Origin: an uncultured bacterium
GTDB lineage: Bacteria > Actinomycetota > Coriobacteriia > Coriobacteriales > Coriobacteriaceae
Direction of reading: 5' to 3'
Assembly (NCBI GenBank): GCA_905214525.1
Contig: CAJMMN010000040.1
Span: 1-9,584, forward strand
Length of the DNA: 9,584 nucleotides
The first letter of the stretch is position 1, and each line of letters begins with the position of its first letter. The notes under the pieces are model-generated. The model saw only the letters and a program-made list of their open reading frames with translations, was not told where the DNA came from and did no database searches. Position numbers and translations under genes: made by a program. This document shows, piece after piece, positions 1 through 6,955 of this stretch.

Positions 1-15
1 TCCAAGGGTTATACC

Positions 16-162
16 CTAAGAGCAAACCACCCCTTTTAGGGGTGGTTTTGATTTGGGCGCGGTGGCAGGCAGCGTGATCTGCGTCACGTAGGTTATGGGG
101 CCGTCGCTGATGATGTCGTCGATAAGGGCGATTTTGCGTCGCCCCGCTACGCTGCCAATTTG
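16..162 (-). other. Open coding-like frame without a start, possible gene remnant
   Basis: On the minus strand, in a frame different from the MATE gene, an open frame runs from just after a TGA at 163-165 to a TAG at 16-18. Between about 58 and 147 nearly every codon ends in G or C, as in the real genes here, and it reads as a plausible stretch (KIALIDDIISDGPITYVTQI). There is no ATG or TTG start and no ribosome binding site, and the frame continues through the terminator hairpin. It may be the decayed 3' end of a gene, or chance in GC-rich DNA. I do not recognise the peptide. Confidence 0.2.
24..48. terminator. Bidirectional intrinsic terminator-like hairpin
   Basis: A perfect 10-bp stem (AAACCACCCC at 24-33 and GGGGTGGTTT at 39-48) has a 5-nt loop TTTTA. 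On the plus strand it is followed by TGATTT, giving a moderate T tract. On the minus strand the run after the stem is weaker (GCTCTT). It lies about 100 bp beyond the MATE stop on the minus strand. It could end the MATE transcript and also a plus-strand gene entering from the left of the window. Confidence 0.7.
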
Positions 163-1493
163 TCAAAAGCCCCGCGCCGGTTGAGCACGGTAAATGCAAT
201 CACACAGATGACCGCCGACAGAATTGACCCGCACGGCGAGGCGATGCCCATGGGGAACAGCGTGTCGGAATAGGCGTTCGACAGCAGCCAAGCGCCCGGC
301 ACGCGAATGAGTGCCACAGCCAGCACGTTATGCGCAAAGCCGATGTAGCTCTTGCCATACGCAGCGAAAAAGCCACTAAAGCAAATGTGGATGCCGGCAA
401 AAATCGCGTCGAAAATATAACTGTGTATATAGCCGGTACCGGCTGCGACCACCGCGGCGTCCTTGGCAAAAAAGCCAATAAACGCCGGCGCCACTAGCCA
501 CATCAGCACCGTGATTAGGCAGCCGTATACTACCGAGATGGTCATGGCATCCTTGAGCACCTGACGCGCGCGGTCGCCCTTGCCCGCGCCGGCGTTTTGC
601 GCCGTGAGCGCGCTGACGGTGGCGCCCATGGAGCTTGGCACAATGAACAAAAAGCTGATCATCTTCTCGACCAGGCCTACGGCGGCGGCGTCGACCAGAC
701 CGCGGTGGTTGGCGATGACGGTGATGAACATAAACGCCACCTGGATGCAGCCGTCCTGCACGGCCACGGGCACGCCGATCTTAAGAATGCTACCGAGCAC
801 CTCGGGCTGGGGGCGCAGGTCGCTGCGCTTAACGTGGATGTTCGTGCGGCGGCTCTTGAGCCACACGAGCGCGAGGGCAACGCTGGCCGTCTGCGCGGTC
901 ACCGTGCCGAGCGCCGCGCCCACGGGGCCGAGCCCCATGTGGCCGATAAACAGAAAATCGAGCGCGATGTTGATGATGCATGCCACGCCAATCACGTACA
1001 TGGGCGAGCGCGAATCGCCCAGGCCGCGAAAGATGGCCGAAAGAATGTTGTACGCGGCGATAAAGGGAATGCCGATAAAGCAAATGCGCAGGTAGGCGGC
1101 GGTGCTCTCGACCGCCTCGGCCGGCGTGCCAATGAGTGCCACGATCTGCGGGCACAGCGCGAGCAAGATGCCTGCCAGTACCACCGAGACACCCATAAAC
1201 AGCGTGATGGTGTTGCCGATGGCGGTCTCGGCGCGGTCAAACCGGCGCGAGCCCACGGCGTGGCCGACGATAACCGTCGTTCCCATGGCCAGGCCCACGA
1301 GCGTCACGGTAATGATATAGAGCGTCTGCGCGCCATTGCCTACGGCGGTGATGCCGGCGGCGCCGCTGAACTGCCCCATCATGTACAGGTCGGCCATGCC
1401 GTAGAGCATCTGCAAAAAGTACGAGAGCATATAAGGCAGGGCAAAGACCGCGATGGTCTTAAGGACGTTGCCGCGTGTGAGGTCGTGTTCCAT
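147..1493 (-). CDS. MATE family multidrug/cation antiporter
   Basis: A 448-aa polytopic inner-membrane protein of the multidrug and toxic compound extrusion family, which exports cationic drugs or metabolites in exchange for Na+ or H+. The length is typical. About twelve hydrophobic segments fall into two related halves (roughly residues 13-215 and 235-437). Family-like motifs include GMADLYMMGQF (32-42), the RGLGDSRSPM segment (156-165), GLGPVGAALGT (187-197) and the second-half TAQNAGAGKGDRA (297-309). The ATG at 1491-1493 is chosen because residues 5-20 match the usual family N-terminus; the upstream bases give no clear Shine-Dalgarno sequence. It is transcribed divergently from the ABC pair, and its upstream region carries a MerR-type promoter, which suggests induction by a ligand. 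It resembles the NorM/DinF/MepA group, but substrate and coupling ion cannot be read from the sequence. Confidence 0.93.
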   Translation of the reverse strand: MEHDLTRGNVLKTIAVFALPYMLSYFLQMLYGMADLYMMGQFSGAAGITAVGNGAQTLYIITVTLVGLAMGTTVIVGHAVGSRRFDRAETAIGNTITLFMGVSVVLAGILLALCPQIVALIGTPAEAVESTAAYLRICFIGIPFIAAYNILSAIFRGLGDSRSPMYVIGVACIINIALDFLFIGHMGLGPVGAALGTVTAQTASVALALVWLKSRRTNIHVKRSDLRPQPEVLGSILKIGVPVAVQDGCIQVAFMFITVIANHRGLVDAAAVGLVEKMISFLFIVPSSMGATVSALTAQNAGAGKGDRARQVLKDAMTISVVYGCLITVLMWLVAPAFIGFFAKDAAVVAAGTGYIHSYIFDAIFAGIHICFSGFFAAYGKSYIGFAHNVLAVALIRVPGAWLLSNAYSDTLFPMGIASPCGSILSAVICVIAFTVLNRRGAFDKLAA

Positions 1494-1535
1494 GGGCGGG
1501 GCACTTTCTGGCTTAGATCGTTTACGTACCAGTGT

Positions 1536-1566
1536 AGTGAAAACCCTACAACGATTGTAGAGTCAA
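1536..1566 (-). promoter_or_regulatory. MerR-type promoter/operator of the MATE gene
   Basis: On the minus strand a -35 box TTGACT (1566-1561) is followed by a 19-bp spacer and a weak -10, TTCACT (1541-1536). The spacer is filled by a dyad at 1543-1563: 9-bp arms around a 3-bp centre, one mismatched pair, and a perfect core of CTACAA/TTGTAG. The dyad takes in the last three bases of the -35 and ends one base before the -10. This is the arrangement known for MerR-family activators such as CueR, which act on promoters with 19-20-bp spacers. No merR-like gene is present in the window. The poor -10 match is the main doubt. Confidence 0.6.
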
Positions 1567-1666
1567 GGTTTGTGTTGGCGGCAGGGCGAAAAAGTCACGC
1601 TCGCGTTTATTTCTAATTGAATACGGACGTGCACCCTGTGAGCATGGCGCCTGTACTAGCCTTGCA

Positions 1667-1678
1667 GAAATCGATTTC
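1667..1678. promoter_or_regulatory. Palindrome just upstream of the ABC promoter
   Basis: The perfect 12-bp palindrome GAAATCGATTTC ends 7 bp before the -35 box of the ABC operon promoter. Its position suits an activator or repressor half of a control region. It is short enough to be chance, and no regulator gene is visible nearby. Confidence 0.25.
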
Positions 1679-1685
1679 GGAACAC

Positions 1686-1713
1686 TTGACACCGCTGCAC
1701 GGCGCGCCATAAT
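1686..1713 (+). promoter_or_regulatory. Sigma-70 type promoter of the ABC exporter operon
   Basis: A consensus -35 box TTGACA (1686-1691) is followed by a 16-bp spacer and CATAAT (1708-1713), five of six matches to the -10 consensus. TAATAC at 1710-1715 with an 18-bp spacer is an alternative. Transcription would start near 1720, giving a leader of about 35 nt before the GTG start at 1755. Confidence 0.7.
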
Positions 1714-1754
1714 ACGTGGGTTTGCGAACGACGTTTGATGGGGGATGAACCTGT

Positions 1755-3575
1755 GTGCGCAATCTCAAGATTCTGTTTTCCTATCTGGGGGCATACCGCC
1801 GCGATGCCATACTCGGCGTGTTCTTTGTGACGGCCGAGACGGCGCTCGAGCTGTTTATCCCGGTCATCATGGCAAATATCATCGATGTGGGCGTGCCCGC
1901 GGGCGACATCAACTACATGCTGTTGCAGGGCACGTATATGTTGGTATGCGCCGCATGTTCGCTGGTACTTGGCTTGGGCTATGCACGCACGTCCGCCCGC
2001 GTTGCCTCGGGGCTGGGCGCTAACCTGCGCGAGGCCGAGTATCGCAAGATCCAGACGCTCGCTTTTGGCAATCTGGACAACTACGACGCCAGCTCGCTTG
2101 TCACACGCATGACCACCGACATCACCGTGATTCAAAACGCCGTAGGTAACGGCTTCCGCCCCATGGTGCGCGGTCCCGTGACGCTCATCGTCGGCTTGGT
2201 CTATGCGTTGGTGCTGTCTCGTCCGCTCGCTACGGTATTCGCGATCATCCTGCCGGTGCTGGCGATCGTACTGGGCGTTATCACCTATCGCGTCAGTCCG
2301 CTCTACCGCCAGCTACAGACCTCGATGGACCATCTCAACGGTGTGGTGCAGGAGGACCTCACCGCCGTGCGCGCCGTCAAGGCGTACGTGCGTGCCGAGC
2401 ACGAGGAGGCCAAGTTCGATGCCGTCAATACCGAGCTTGCGCGCACCGCGACGAAGACCTTTGGCAACGCCGTGCTCAACCTGCCGGTGTTTCAGCTGTC
2501 GATGTACGTGGCAGCGCTTTCCATTCTGTGGATCGGCGGGCGCATGATTCTTGCCGGCGAGCTCGGCGTGGGCTCGCTCACGGGCTTTATGAGCTATGTG
2601 CTGCTGATCATGAACTCGCTCATGATGATTTCCAACGTGTTTTTGCTGCTCACCCGCGCACTTGCCAGCGTGGAGCGCATCTCACGGGTGCTCGACGAGC
2701 GTTCGCTTATCCAAGCGCCCGACGCTGCCGCTGCCGTGCACGGGGTGGCCGACGGAAGCATCGAGTTTCGCGACGTGTCGTTTAAGTACCGCGCGGATGC
2801 TGCCGAGGATGTGCTCGAGCATATTGACCTTTGCATTGAGGCAGGCTCCACGGTGGGCGTGCTCGGCGGCACGGGCTCGGGCAAGAGTTCGCTTGTGCAG
2901 CTGATCGCGCGCCTGTGCGACGCCACCGAAGGCGCCGTACTCGTGGGCGGGCGCGATGTGCGCGATTACGACCTGGTTGCCCTGCGCGACGCCGTGGGTA
3001 TCGTGCTGCAAAAGAACGTGCTGTTTACGGGTACCGTGCGCGAGAACCTGCAGTGGGGCGCGCCCGATGCCACCGACGAGGAGCTCCTGCGTGCCTGCCG
3101 GGCGGCATGCGTGGACGAGTTCCTGGATCGCATCGGCGGCCTTGACGGCTATCTGGGCCAGGGCGGTGCCGGTGTCTCGGGCGGGCAGAAGCAGCGCCTG
3201 TGCATCGCGCGTACATTGCTCAAGCATCCGCGTGTGCTCATCTTTGACGATTCGACCAGCGCGGTCGATATGGCGACCGACGCCAAGATCCGCGAGCATA
3301 TCGCTCAGATTCCCAACACGACGGTGATTGTCATTGCGCAGCGCATTGCGAGCGTCATGGATGCCGCCCGCATTATTGTGTTGGACGACGGCCGTGTCCA
3401 CGGCGTGGGCACGCATGAGGAGCTGCTGGCGGGCGATAGCATCTACCAGGAGATTTACGCCTCGCAGATGGAATTTGCAGGGGATGCGGACGTCGCAGAC
3501 GGCGCAAATGCCCCGTCTTCGTCTGGCCCCAGCGGATCACTTCAAGCCACGGAAGGGGGTGAGCGCCATGCCTAA
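1755..3575 (+). CDS. ABC exporter half-transporter, degenerate-site subunit
   Basis: A 606-aa fused membrane and ATPase protein of the type IV (ABCB-like) exporter family. Residues 1 to about 310 form a six-helix membrane domain. The ATPase domain runs from about 335 to 575, with Walker A GGTGSGKS (371-378), Q-loop Q419, signature VSGGQ (474-478) and Walker B VLIFDD (494-499). Two catalytic positions deviate: the usual Glu after Walker B is Asp499, and the switch His is Gln529. This pattern is known in the degenerate subunit of heterodimeric exporters such as TM287/288 and BmrCD. The GTG at 1755 is the first start after an in-frame TGA (1746-1748) and has GGGGGA at 1740-1745. The last 30 residues are a Ser/Ala/Gly-rich tail. 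The gene overlaps its partner by 8 nt. The substrate is unknown; drug or peptide export is inferred from the family. Confidence 0.93.
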   Translation: MRNLKILFSYLGAYRRDAILGVFFVTAETALELFIPVIMANIIDVGVPAGDINYMLLQGTYMLVCAACSLVLGLGYARTSARVASGLGANLREAEYRKIQTLAFGNLDNYDASSLVTRMTTDITVIQNAVGNGFRPMVRGPVTLIVGLVYALVLSRPLATVFAIILPVLAIVLGVITYRVSPLYRQLQTSMDHLNGVVQEDLTAVRAVKAYVRAEHEEAKFDAVNTELARTATKTFGNAVLNLPVFQLSMYVAALSILWIGGRMILAGELGVGSLTGFMSYVLLIMNSLMMISNVFLLLTRALASVERISRVLDERSLIQAPDAAAAVHGVADGSIEFRDVSFKYRADAAEDVLEHIDLCIEAGSTVGVLGGTGSGKSSLVQLIARLCDATEGAVLVGGRDVRDYDLVALRDAVGIVLQKNVLFTGTVRENLQWGAPDATDEELLRACRAACVDEFLDRIGGLDGYLGQGGAGVSGGQKQRLCIARTLLKHPRVLIFDDSTSAVDMATDAKIREHIAQIPNTTVIVIAQRIASVMDAARIIVLDDGRVHGVGTHEELLAGDSIYQEIYASQMEFAGDADVADGANAPSSSGPSGSLQATEGGERHA

Positions 3576-5466
3576 GACATCCGCTCAGGCCCGTCCCGCC
3601 AATCTGGCGCAGACGCTCCGCCGCCTGCTCTCCTACATGGGCCACGCCAAGTTCTCGCTGCTCGCAGTGGGTGTGCTTGCCTCTGTTGCGGCCATCGCAA
3701 GCCTTGCCGGTACCTACATGGTGCGCCCCATCGTCAACGGTTTGGCAACGGGCGGCGAGGAACTGCTCGCTAAGCAGGTTATCTTTACCGCTGCCATCTA
3801 CGCCGCGGGCGTGCTCTCGGCTCTGGGCTACTCGCAGATTATGGTGCGCGCGGCCCAGCGCGTGGTCTCCGATATCCGCCGCGACCTGTTTGCGCACATC
3901 CAGATGCTGCCGCTGAGCTACTTCGACAGCACGCGCTCGGGCGACATCATGAGCTTTTTCACCAACGATGTCGGCACTGTCTCCGAGGCGCTCAACAACA
4001 GCTTTGCCAACGTGATTCAGGCCGCCATTCAGGTTGTGGGCACCACGGCCATGCTCATCATCCTTAACTGGCAGCTCACGATTATCACGCTCGTGTGCGA
4101 TGCGGCCATTGTGCTGTATGCGCGCTACTCGGGCGCGCGCTCTAAGCGCTTCTTTGCCGCCCAGCAGGCATCGCTGGGCGATTTGGACGGATATATCGAG
4201 GAGATGGTCTCGGGCCAAAAGGTCATCAAGGTCTTTAATCACGAACAGGCCAACGTGGCTGGTTTTGACGTGCGCAACCAAGAACTGCGCCGCACCGGTG
4301 GCGCCGCGCAAGCCTACGCCAACTCGATGGTGCCCATGACCGTCGTGATTGGCTACGTCAACTATGCCATCGTCGCCGTGGCGGGCGGCATGCTCTGCAT
4401 CAAGGGACTCGCCGACGTAGGTGCGCTCGCAAGCTACCTGGTCTTTGTACGCCAGGCCGCCATGCCCATCAACCAGTTTACGCAGCTGGGCAACTTTTTG
4501 CTCAACGCGCTGGCCGGTGCCGAGCGCCTGTTTGCCGCCATGGACCTTAAGCCCGAGGTGGATGAGGGCCGCGTGCAGCTGGTGCAGACGGGCGACGCCT
4601 CGTGGGCGTGGAAGATTCCCGAGGGCCAGGGCGTGGGCGCGTACGGGCACTTGCATGATGTGGCTGCCGTTGATGAGTCGGGCCGTGCGGTGGCTGCCGA
4701 CGGTACCGAGCTCACGTGCGGCTTGGTCCCGCTTGCCGGCGACGTGCGCTTCCATGCCGTGGACTTTTCCTACGTGCCGGGCACCCGTGTGCTCACGGAC
4801 CTCAACCTGTTTGCCAAGCCGGGGCAAAAAATCGCGTTTGTGGGCTCGACGGGCGCCGGAAAGACGACCATCACCAACCTCATCAACCGCTTTTACGAGG
4901 TCGATGACGGCGAGATCACGTACGACGGCATCGATGTCAAGCACATTGCCAAGGCCAGTCTGCGTGGGTCGCTCGGCATTGTGCTGCAGGACACGCACCT
5001 GTTTAGCGGCACCATTGCGCAGAACATCCGCTTTGGCAAGCTCGACGCGACCGACGAGGAGGTGCGCGCCGCTGCCGAGGCAGCCTGCGCGGATTCGTTT
5101 ATCCGCCGCCTGCCTAGAGGGTACGACACGCCGGTCACGGCCGACGGCGCCAACCTGTCGCAGGGCCAGCGCCAACTGCTCGCCATCGCGCGCGTGGCCG
5201 TTGCCGACCCGCCGGTGCTCATCTTGGACGAGGCCACGAGCTCCATCGACACGCGTACCGAAAAGCTCATCGAGCGCGGTATGGACCGCATCATGCGCGG
5301 ACGCACCACGTTTATGATCGCGCACCGCCTGTCCACCGTCCGCGACGCCGATGCCATCATGGTCCTCGAACACGGCCGCATCATCGAGCGCGGCACGCAC
5401 GAAGAGCTGCTCGCTCAGCACGGCGAATACTGGCAGCTCGCGCATGGCTTAAAAGAGCTGGATTAA
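3568..5466 (+). CDS. ABC exporter half-transporter, catalytic subunit
   Basis: A 632-aa partner of the preceding gene. A membrane domain (about residues 25-325) is followed by an ATPase domain (about 392-632) with Walker A GSTGAGKT (426-433), signature LSQGQ (530-534), Walker B VLILDE with catalytic Glu555, and switch His586. This subunit therefore supplies the competent catalytic residues, while its LSQGQ would face the degenerate site of the partner. The ATG at 3568 is chosen over an 80-codon upstream extension, because it has a strong purine-rich site (GGAAGGGGGTGAG, 3551-3563) and the upstream part is just another frame of the first ABC gene. The 8-nt overlap suggests translational coupling. 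Between the two domains lies a long linker (about 336-391) that includes SWAWKIPEGQG, roughly 45 residues more than I would expect. The pair should form a heterodimeric exporter in the cytoplasmic membrane. Confidence 0.93.
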   Translation: MPKTSAQARPANLAQTLRRLLSYMGHAKFSLLAVGVLASVAAIASLAGTYMVRPIVNGLATGGEELLAKQVIFTAAIYAAGVLSALGYSQIMVRAAQRVVSDIRRDLFAHIQMLPLSYFDSTRSGDIMSFFTNDVGTVSEALNNSFANVIQAAIQVVGTTAMLIILNWQLTIITLVCDAAIVLYARYSGARSKRFFAAQQASLGDLDGYIEEMVSGQKVIKVFNHEQANVAGFDVRNQELRRTGGAAQAYANSMVPMTVVIGYVNYAIVAVAGGMLCIKGLADVGALASYLVFVRQAAMPINQFTQLGNFLLNALAGAERLFAAMDLKPEVDEGRVQLVQTGDASWAWKIPEGQGVGAYGHLHDVAAVDESGRAVAADGTELTCGLVPLAGDVRFHAVDFSYVPGTRVLTDLNLFAKPGQKIAFVGSTGAGKTTITNLINRFYEVDDGEITYDGIDVKHIAKASLRGSLGIVLQDTHLFSGTIAQNIRFGKLDATDEEVRAAAEAACADSFIRRLPRGYDTPVTADGANLSQGQRQLLAIARVAVADPPVLILDEATSSIDTRTEKLIERGMDRIMRGRTTFMIAHRLSTVRDADAIMVLEHGRIIERGTHEELLAQHGEYWQLAHGLKELD

Positions 5467-5516
5467 CCCGTTCGAGCACGATGCTTTGAGCCCTCCGTGC
5501 CCCCTCACCTAGCCTC

Positions 5517-5581
5517 AAACCATCACAACATTCGACGTTTTTCGCCAAAATCGAGAAAAGCATCGAATGTTGTGATGGTTT
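5517..5581. repeat. 65-bp hairpin repeat, copy A (also likely ABC operon terminator)
   Basis: Perfect 19-bp arms (AAACCATCACAACATTCGA at 5517-5535 and its complement at 5563-5581) enclose 27 nt that can extend the stem by about seven more pairs, leaving an 11-nt loop, GCCAAAATCGA. The right arm runs into TTTTTCT, so the element can serve as an intrinsic terminator 50 bp after the ABC operon. A near-identical copy lies at 6759-6823: 61 of 65 positions match, in the same orientation. It looks like a dispersed REP- or MITE-type element. No transposase or target-site duplication is visible. Confidence 0.85.
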
Positions 5582-5682
5582 TTCTGCCACTCGGCCGGGT
5601 GGAATCGCTTTCTTGTGCACGAAGGTGTGCGGACCCGTGGGCAGGGGAATAAGGTTGGTTATCCGACTCCATTGGAGGGCTC

Positions 5683-6720
5683 ATGGACCTGCCGATCGTC
5701 TTGTCCCATAAGACTGCCTGGCTGTACCACAACGTGGCGCGCCCGTCCGAGCCGCTCTCGCGAGCAAGCAGCCTATACGATGAGGACTCGCTTGCTAGCG
5801 AGGCGGAGCCGACTGCGAGCCTGCCCAAATTGGGACTCGATGCCAAGGGACTGAGGGCTTCAACGGCAGTTGGGATCGTTACCGACTATCTGGTTTCGCT
5901 TGGTATTCCACGAGAAGAGCTCGATCATATCGACACGCTCGTCAACTTCGATTTTGAGCGCTCGACGCCGGCTGGATTTAGGTGCCACGTGTTTGGGGCG
6001 CCGGTACCTCCAGGCCATCTTATCGAGGTGGCAGAGGGCCTTCTGGTGGTTGATGAGGCCATGTGCTTTGTCCAGGCGGGTTCGTGGATGAGTGAGCCCG
6101 AGCAGCTGGAATATGGCTACGAAATCTGCGCCCGATACCATTTGAATCATCTGTCGACAGGCGATTATATCGAGATGGGGCAGAGGTATACCGTTGCCGA
6201 CTTGATTGCCTATTGCAATGAGAACCGATCTCGTCAGGGGGCTATACGCGCGGCCGCCGTGCTCAAGCGCGTGCACGATGGCGCGCGGTCGCCCATGGAG
6301 ACGGCCACCGCAATCATGGTCGTAGCAAAACGTTTCCAGGGCGGGCTGGGATACGCCAAAATCGAGCTCAACCATAGGGTCGATGTTCCCAACGAGTTCA
6401 AGTGTCTCGCAAAGGCCGGGTATTTCGAGATTGACGTATATGCGCCTGCGAGCGGTACGGGGATTGAATACAACGGCTCGGACCATCTTGATAAACAGCG
6501 CAGCGCGTCGGATGCGGAGCGCATGACTGTGCTGAGCGCGCTGGGCTTTAGGATGATCGTCCTCACCGGGACTCAGTTTGCCCATCAGCTGCAATTGCAC
6601 CGGGCGATGAACGCCATTGCGCTCGCTATGGGCCTCAAGTGCGACCGAAGCGAAGCGTTCCAAAAGCGGCAGAACGACCTTCGAGAATTCGTGATTCGCC
6701 ACTGGGACGGCGGCCTCTAG
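5683..6720 (+). CDS. Solitary protein with PD-(D/E)XK nuclease-like C-terminus
   Basis: A 345-aa protein not assigned to a named gene. The N-terminus (LSHKTAWLYHN, residues 7-17) resembles the start of AbiEi-like/DUF559 proteins. A middle part around HVFGAPVPPGHLIEV (102-116) looks like a beta-rich segment of the same actinobacterial group. The C-terminal third has a Vsr/DUF559-like pattern: Glu206 in SPMET, Asp251 in FEIDVY, Glu262 in GIEYNG, His268, then Asp277 and Arg280 before LGFRMIVLT (287-295). These would form the metal site of a PD-(D/E)XK nuclease fold, but the position usually held by Lys reads Asn264. The ATG at 5683 follows GGAGGG (5674-5679). Compared with its neighbours it uses more A/T-ending codons by eye. 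It has no partner gene, such as a methyltransferase or antitoxin, and is bracketed by two copies of the 65-bp hairpin. A role in defence or DNA repair is only inferred. Confidence 0.8.
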   Translation: MDLPIVLSHKTAWLYHNVARPSEPLSRASSLYDEDSLASEAEPTASLPKLGLDAKGLRASTAVGIVTDYLVSLGIPREELDHIDTLVNFDFERSTPAGFRCHVFGAPVPPGHLIEVAEGLLVVDEAMCFVQAGSWMSEPEQLEYGYEICARYHLNHLSTGDYIEMGQRYTVADLIAYCNENRSRQGAIRAAAVLKRVHDGARSPMETATAIMVVAKRFQGGLGYAKIELNHRVDVPNEFKCLAKAGYFEIDVYAPASGTGIEYNGSDHLDKQRSASDAERMTVLSALGFRMIVLTGTQFAHQLQLHRAMNAIALAMGLKCDRSEAFQKRQNDLREFVIRHWDGGL

Positions 6721-6758
6721 GGGCGCTTTGGTCTTTCTACGGGGTGCCGTGGGCAGGC

Positions 6759-6823
6759 AAACCATCACAACATTCGACGTTTTTTGCCAAAAACGGGAAA
6801 AGCATCGAATGTTGTGATGGTCT
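6759..6823. repeat. 65-bp hairpin repeat, copy B
   Basis: Second copy of the hairpin at 5517-5581, beginning 38 bp after the nuclease-like gene. The perfect stem is 17 bp (6761-6777 with 6805-6821), flanked by one mismatch and one further pair. The inner stem again closes an 11-nt loop, here GCCAAAAACGG. The four differences from copy A are two in the loop, one that turns a C-G pair into a T-G wobble, and one near the outer end. Unlike copy A it is not followed by a T run (GGTCTGTGTG), so it would be a poor terminator. Confidence 0.85.
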
Positions 6824-6955
6824 GTGTGTTGAGGATGGGCTTGGGAAGTCCGTTTTGCTCGAAGCGACCTGTCCTGTCGTACGGGTGTCGGCATGATTCT
6901 CTCGTGGGGTATTATGTTTTCCGAAGAATAAAACGCCGCGTGAGGGGAGGGCTGC

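Noticed and set aside
597..1616. 339-codon plus-strand frame opposite the MATE gene
   Set aside because: It is the antisense shadow of a clear membrane transporter, rich in His, Arg and Ala without any domain pattern.
3328..3567. 80-codon N-terminal extension of the second ABC subunit
   Set aside because: This stretch lies inside the first ABC gene in another frame. The ATG at 3568 has a strong ribosome binding site and gives a normal exporter N-terminus.
3373..5445. 690-codon open frame on the minus strand opposite the second ABC gene
   Set aside because: It is antisense to a clear ABC exporter with all ATPase motifs. Long antisense frames are common in GC-rich genes, and the translation shows no recognisable domain.
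5517..6823. Composite transposon or insertion sequence
   Set aside because: No transposase is encoded between the hairpins and no target-site duplication is visible at the outer edges, so only a repeat-bracketed gene can be claimed.
6910..6915. TATTAT as the -10 box of a moaA promoter
   Set aside because: No acceptable -35 box is found 16-18 bp upstream and there is no extended -10, so I did not list it as a feature.
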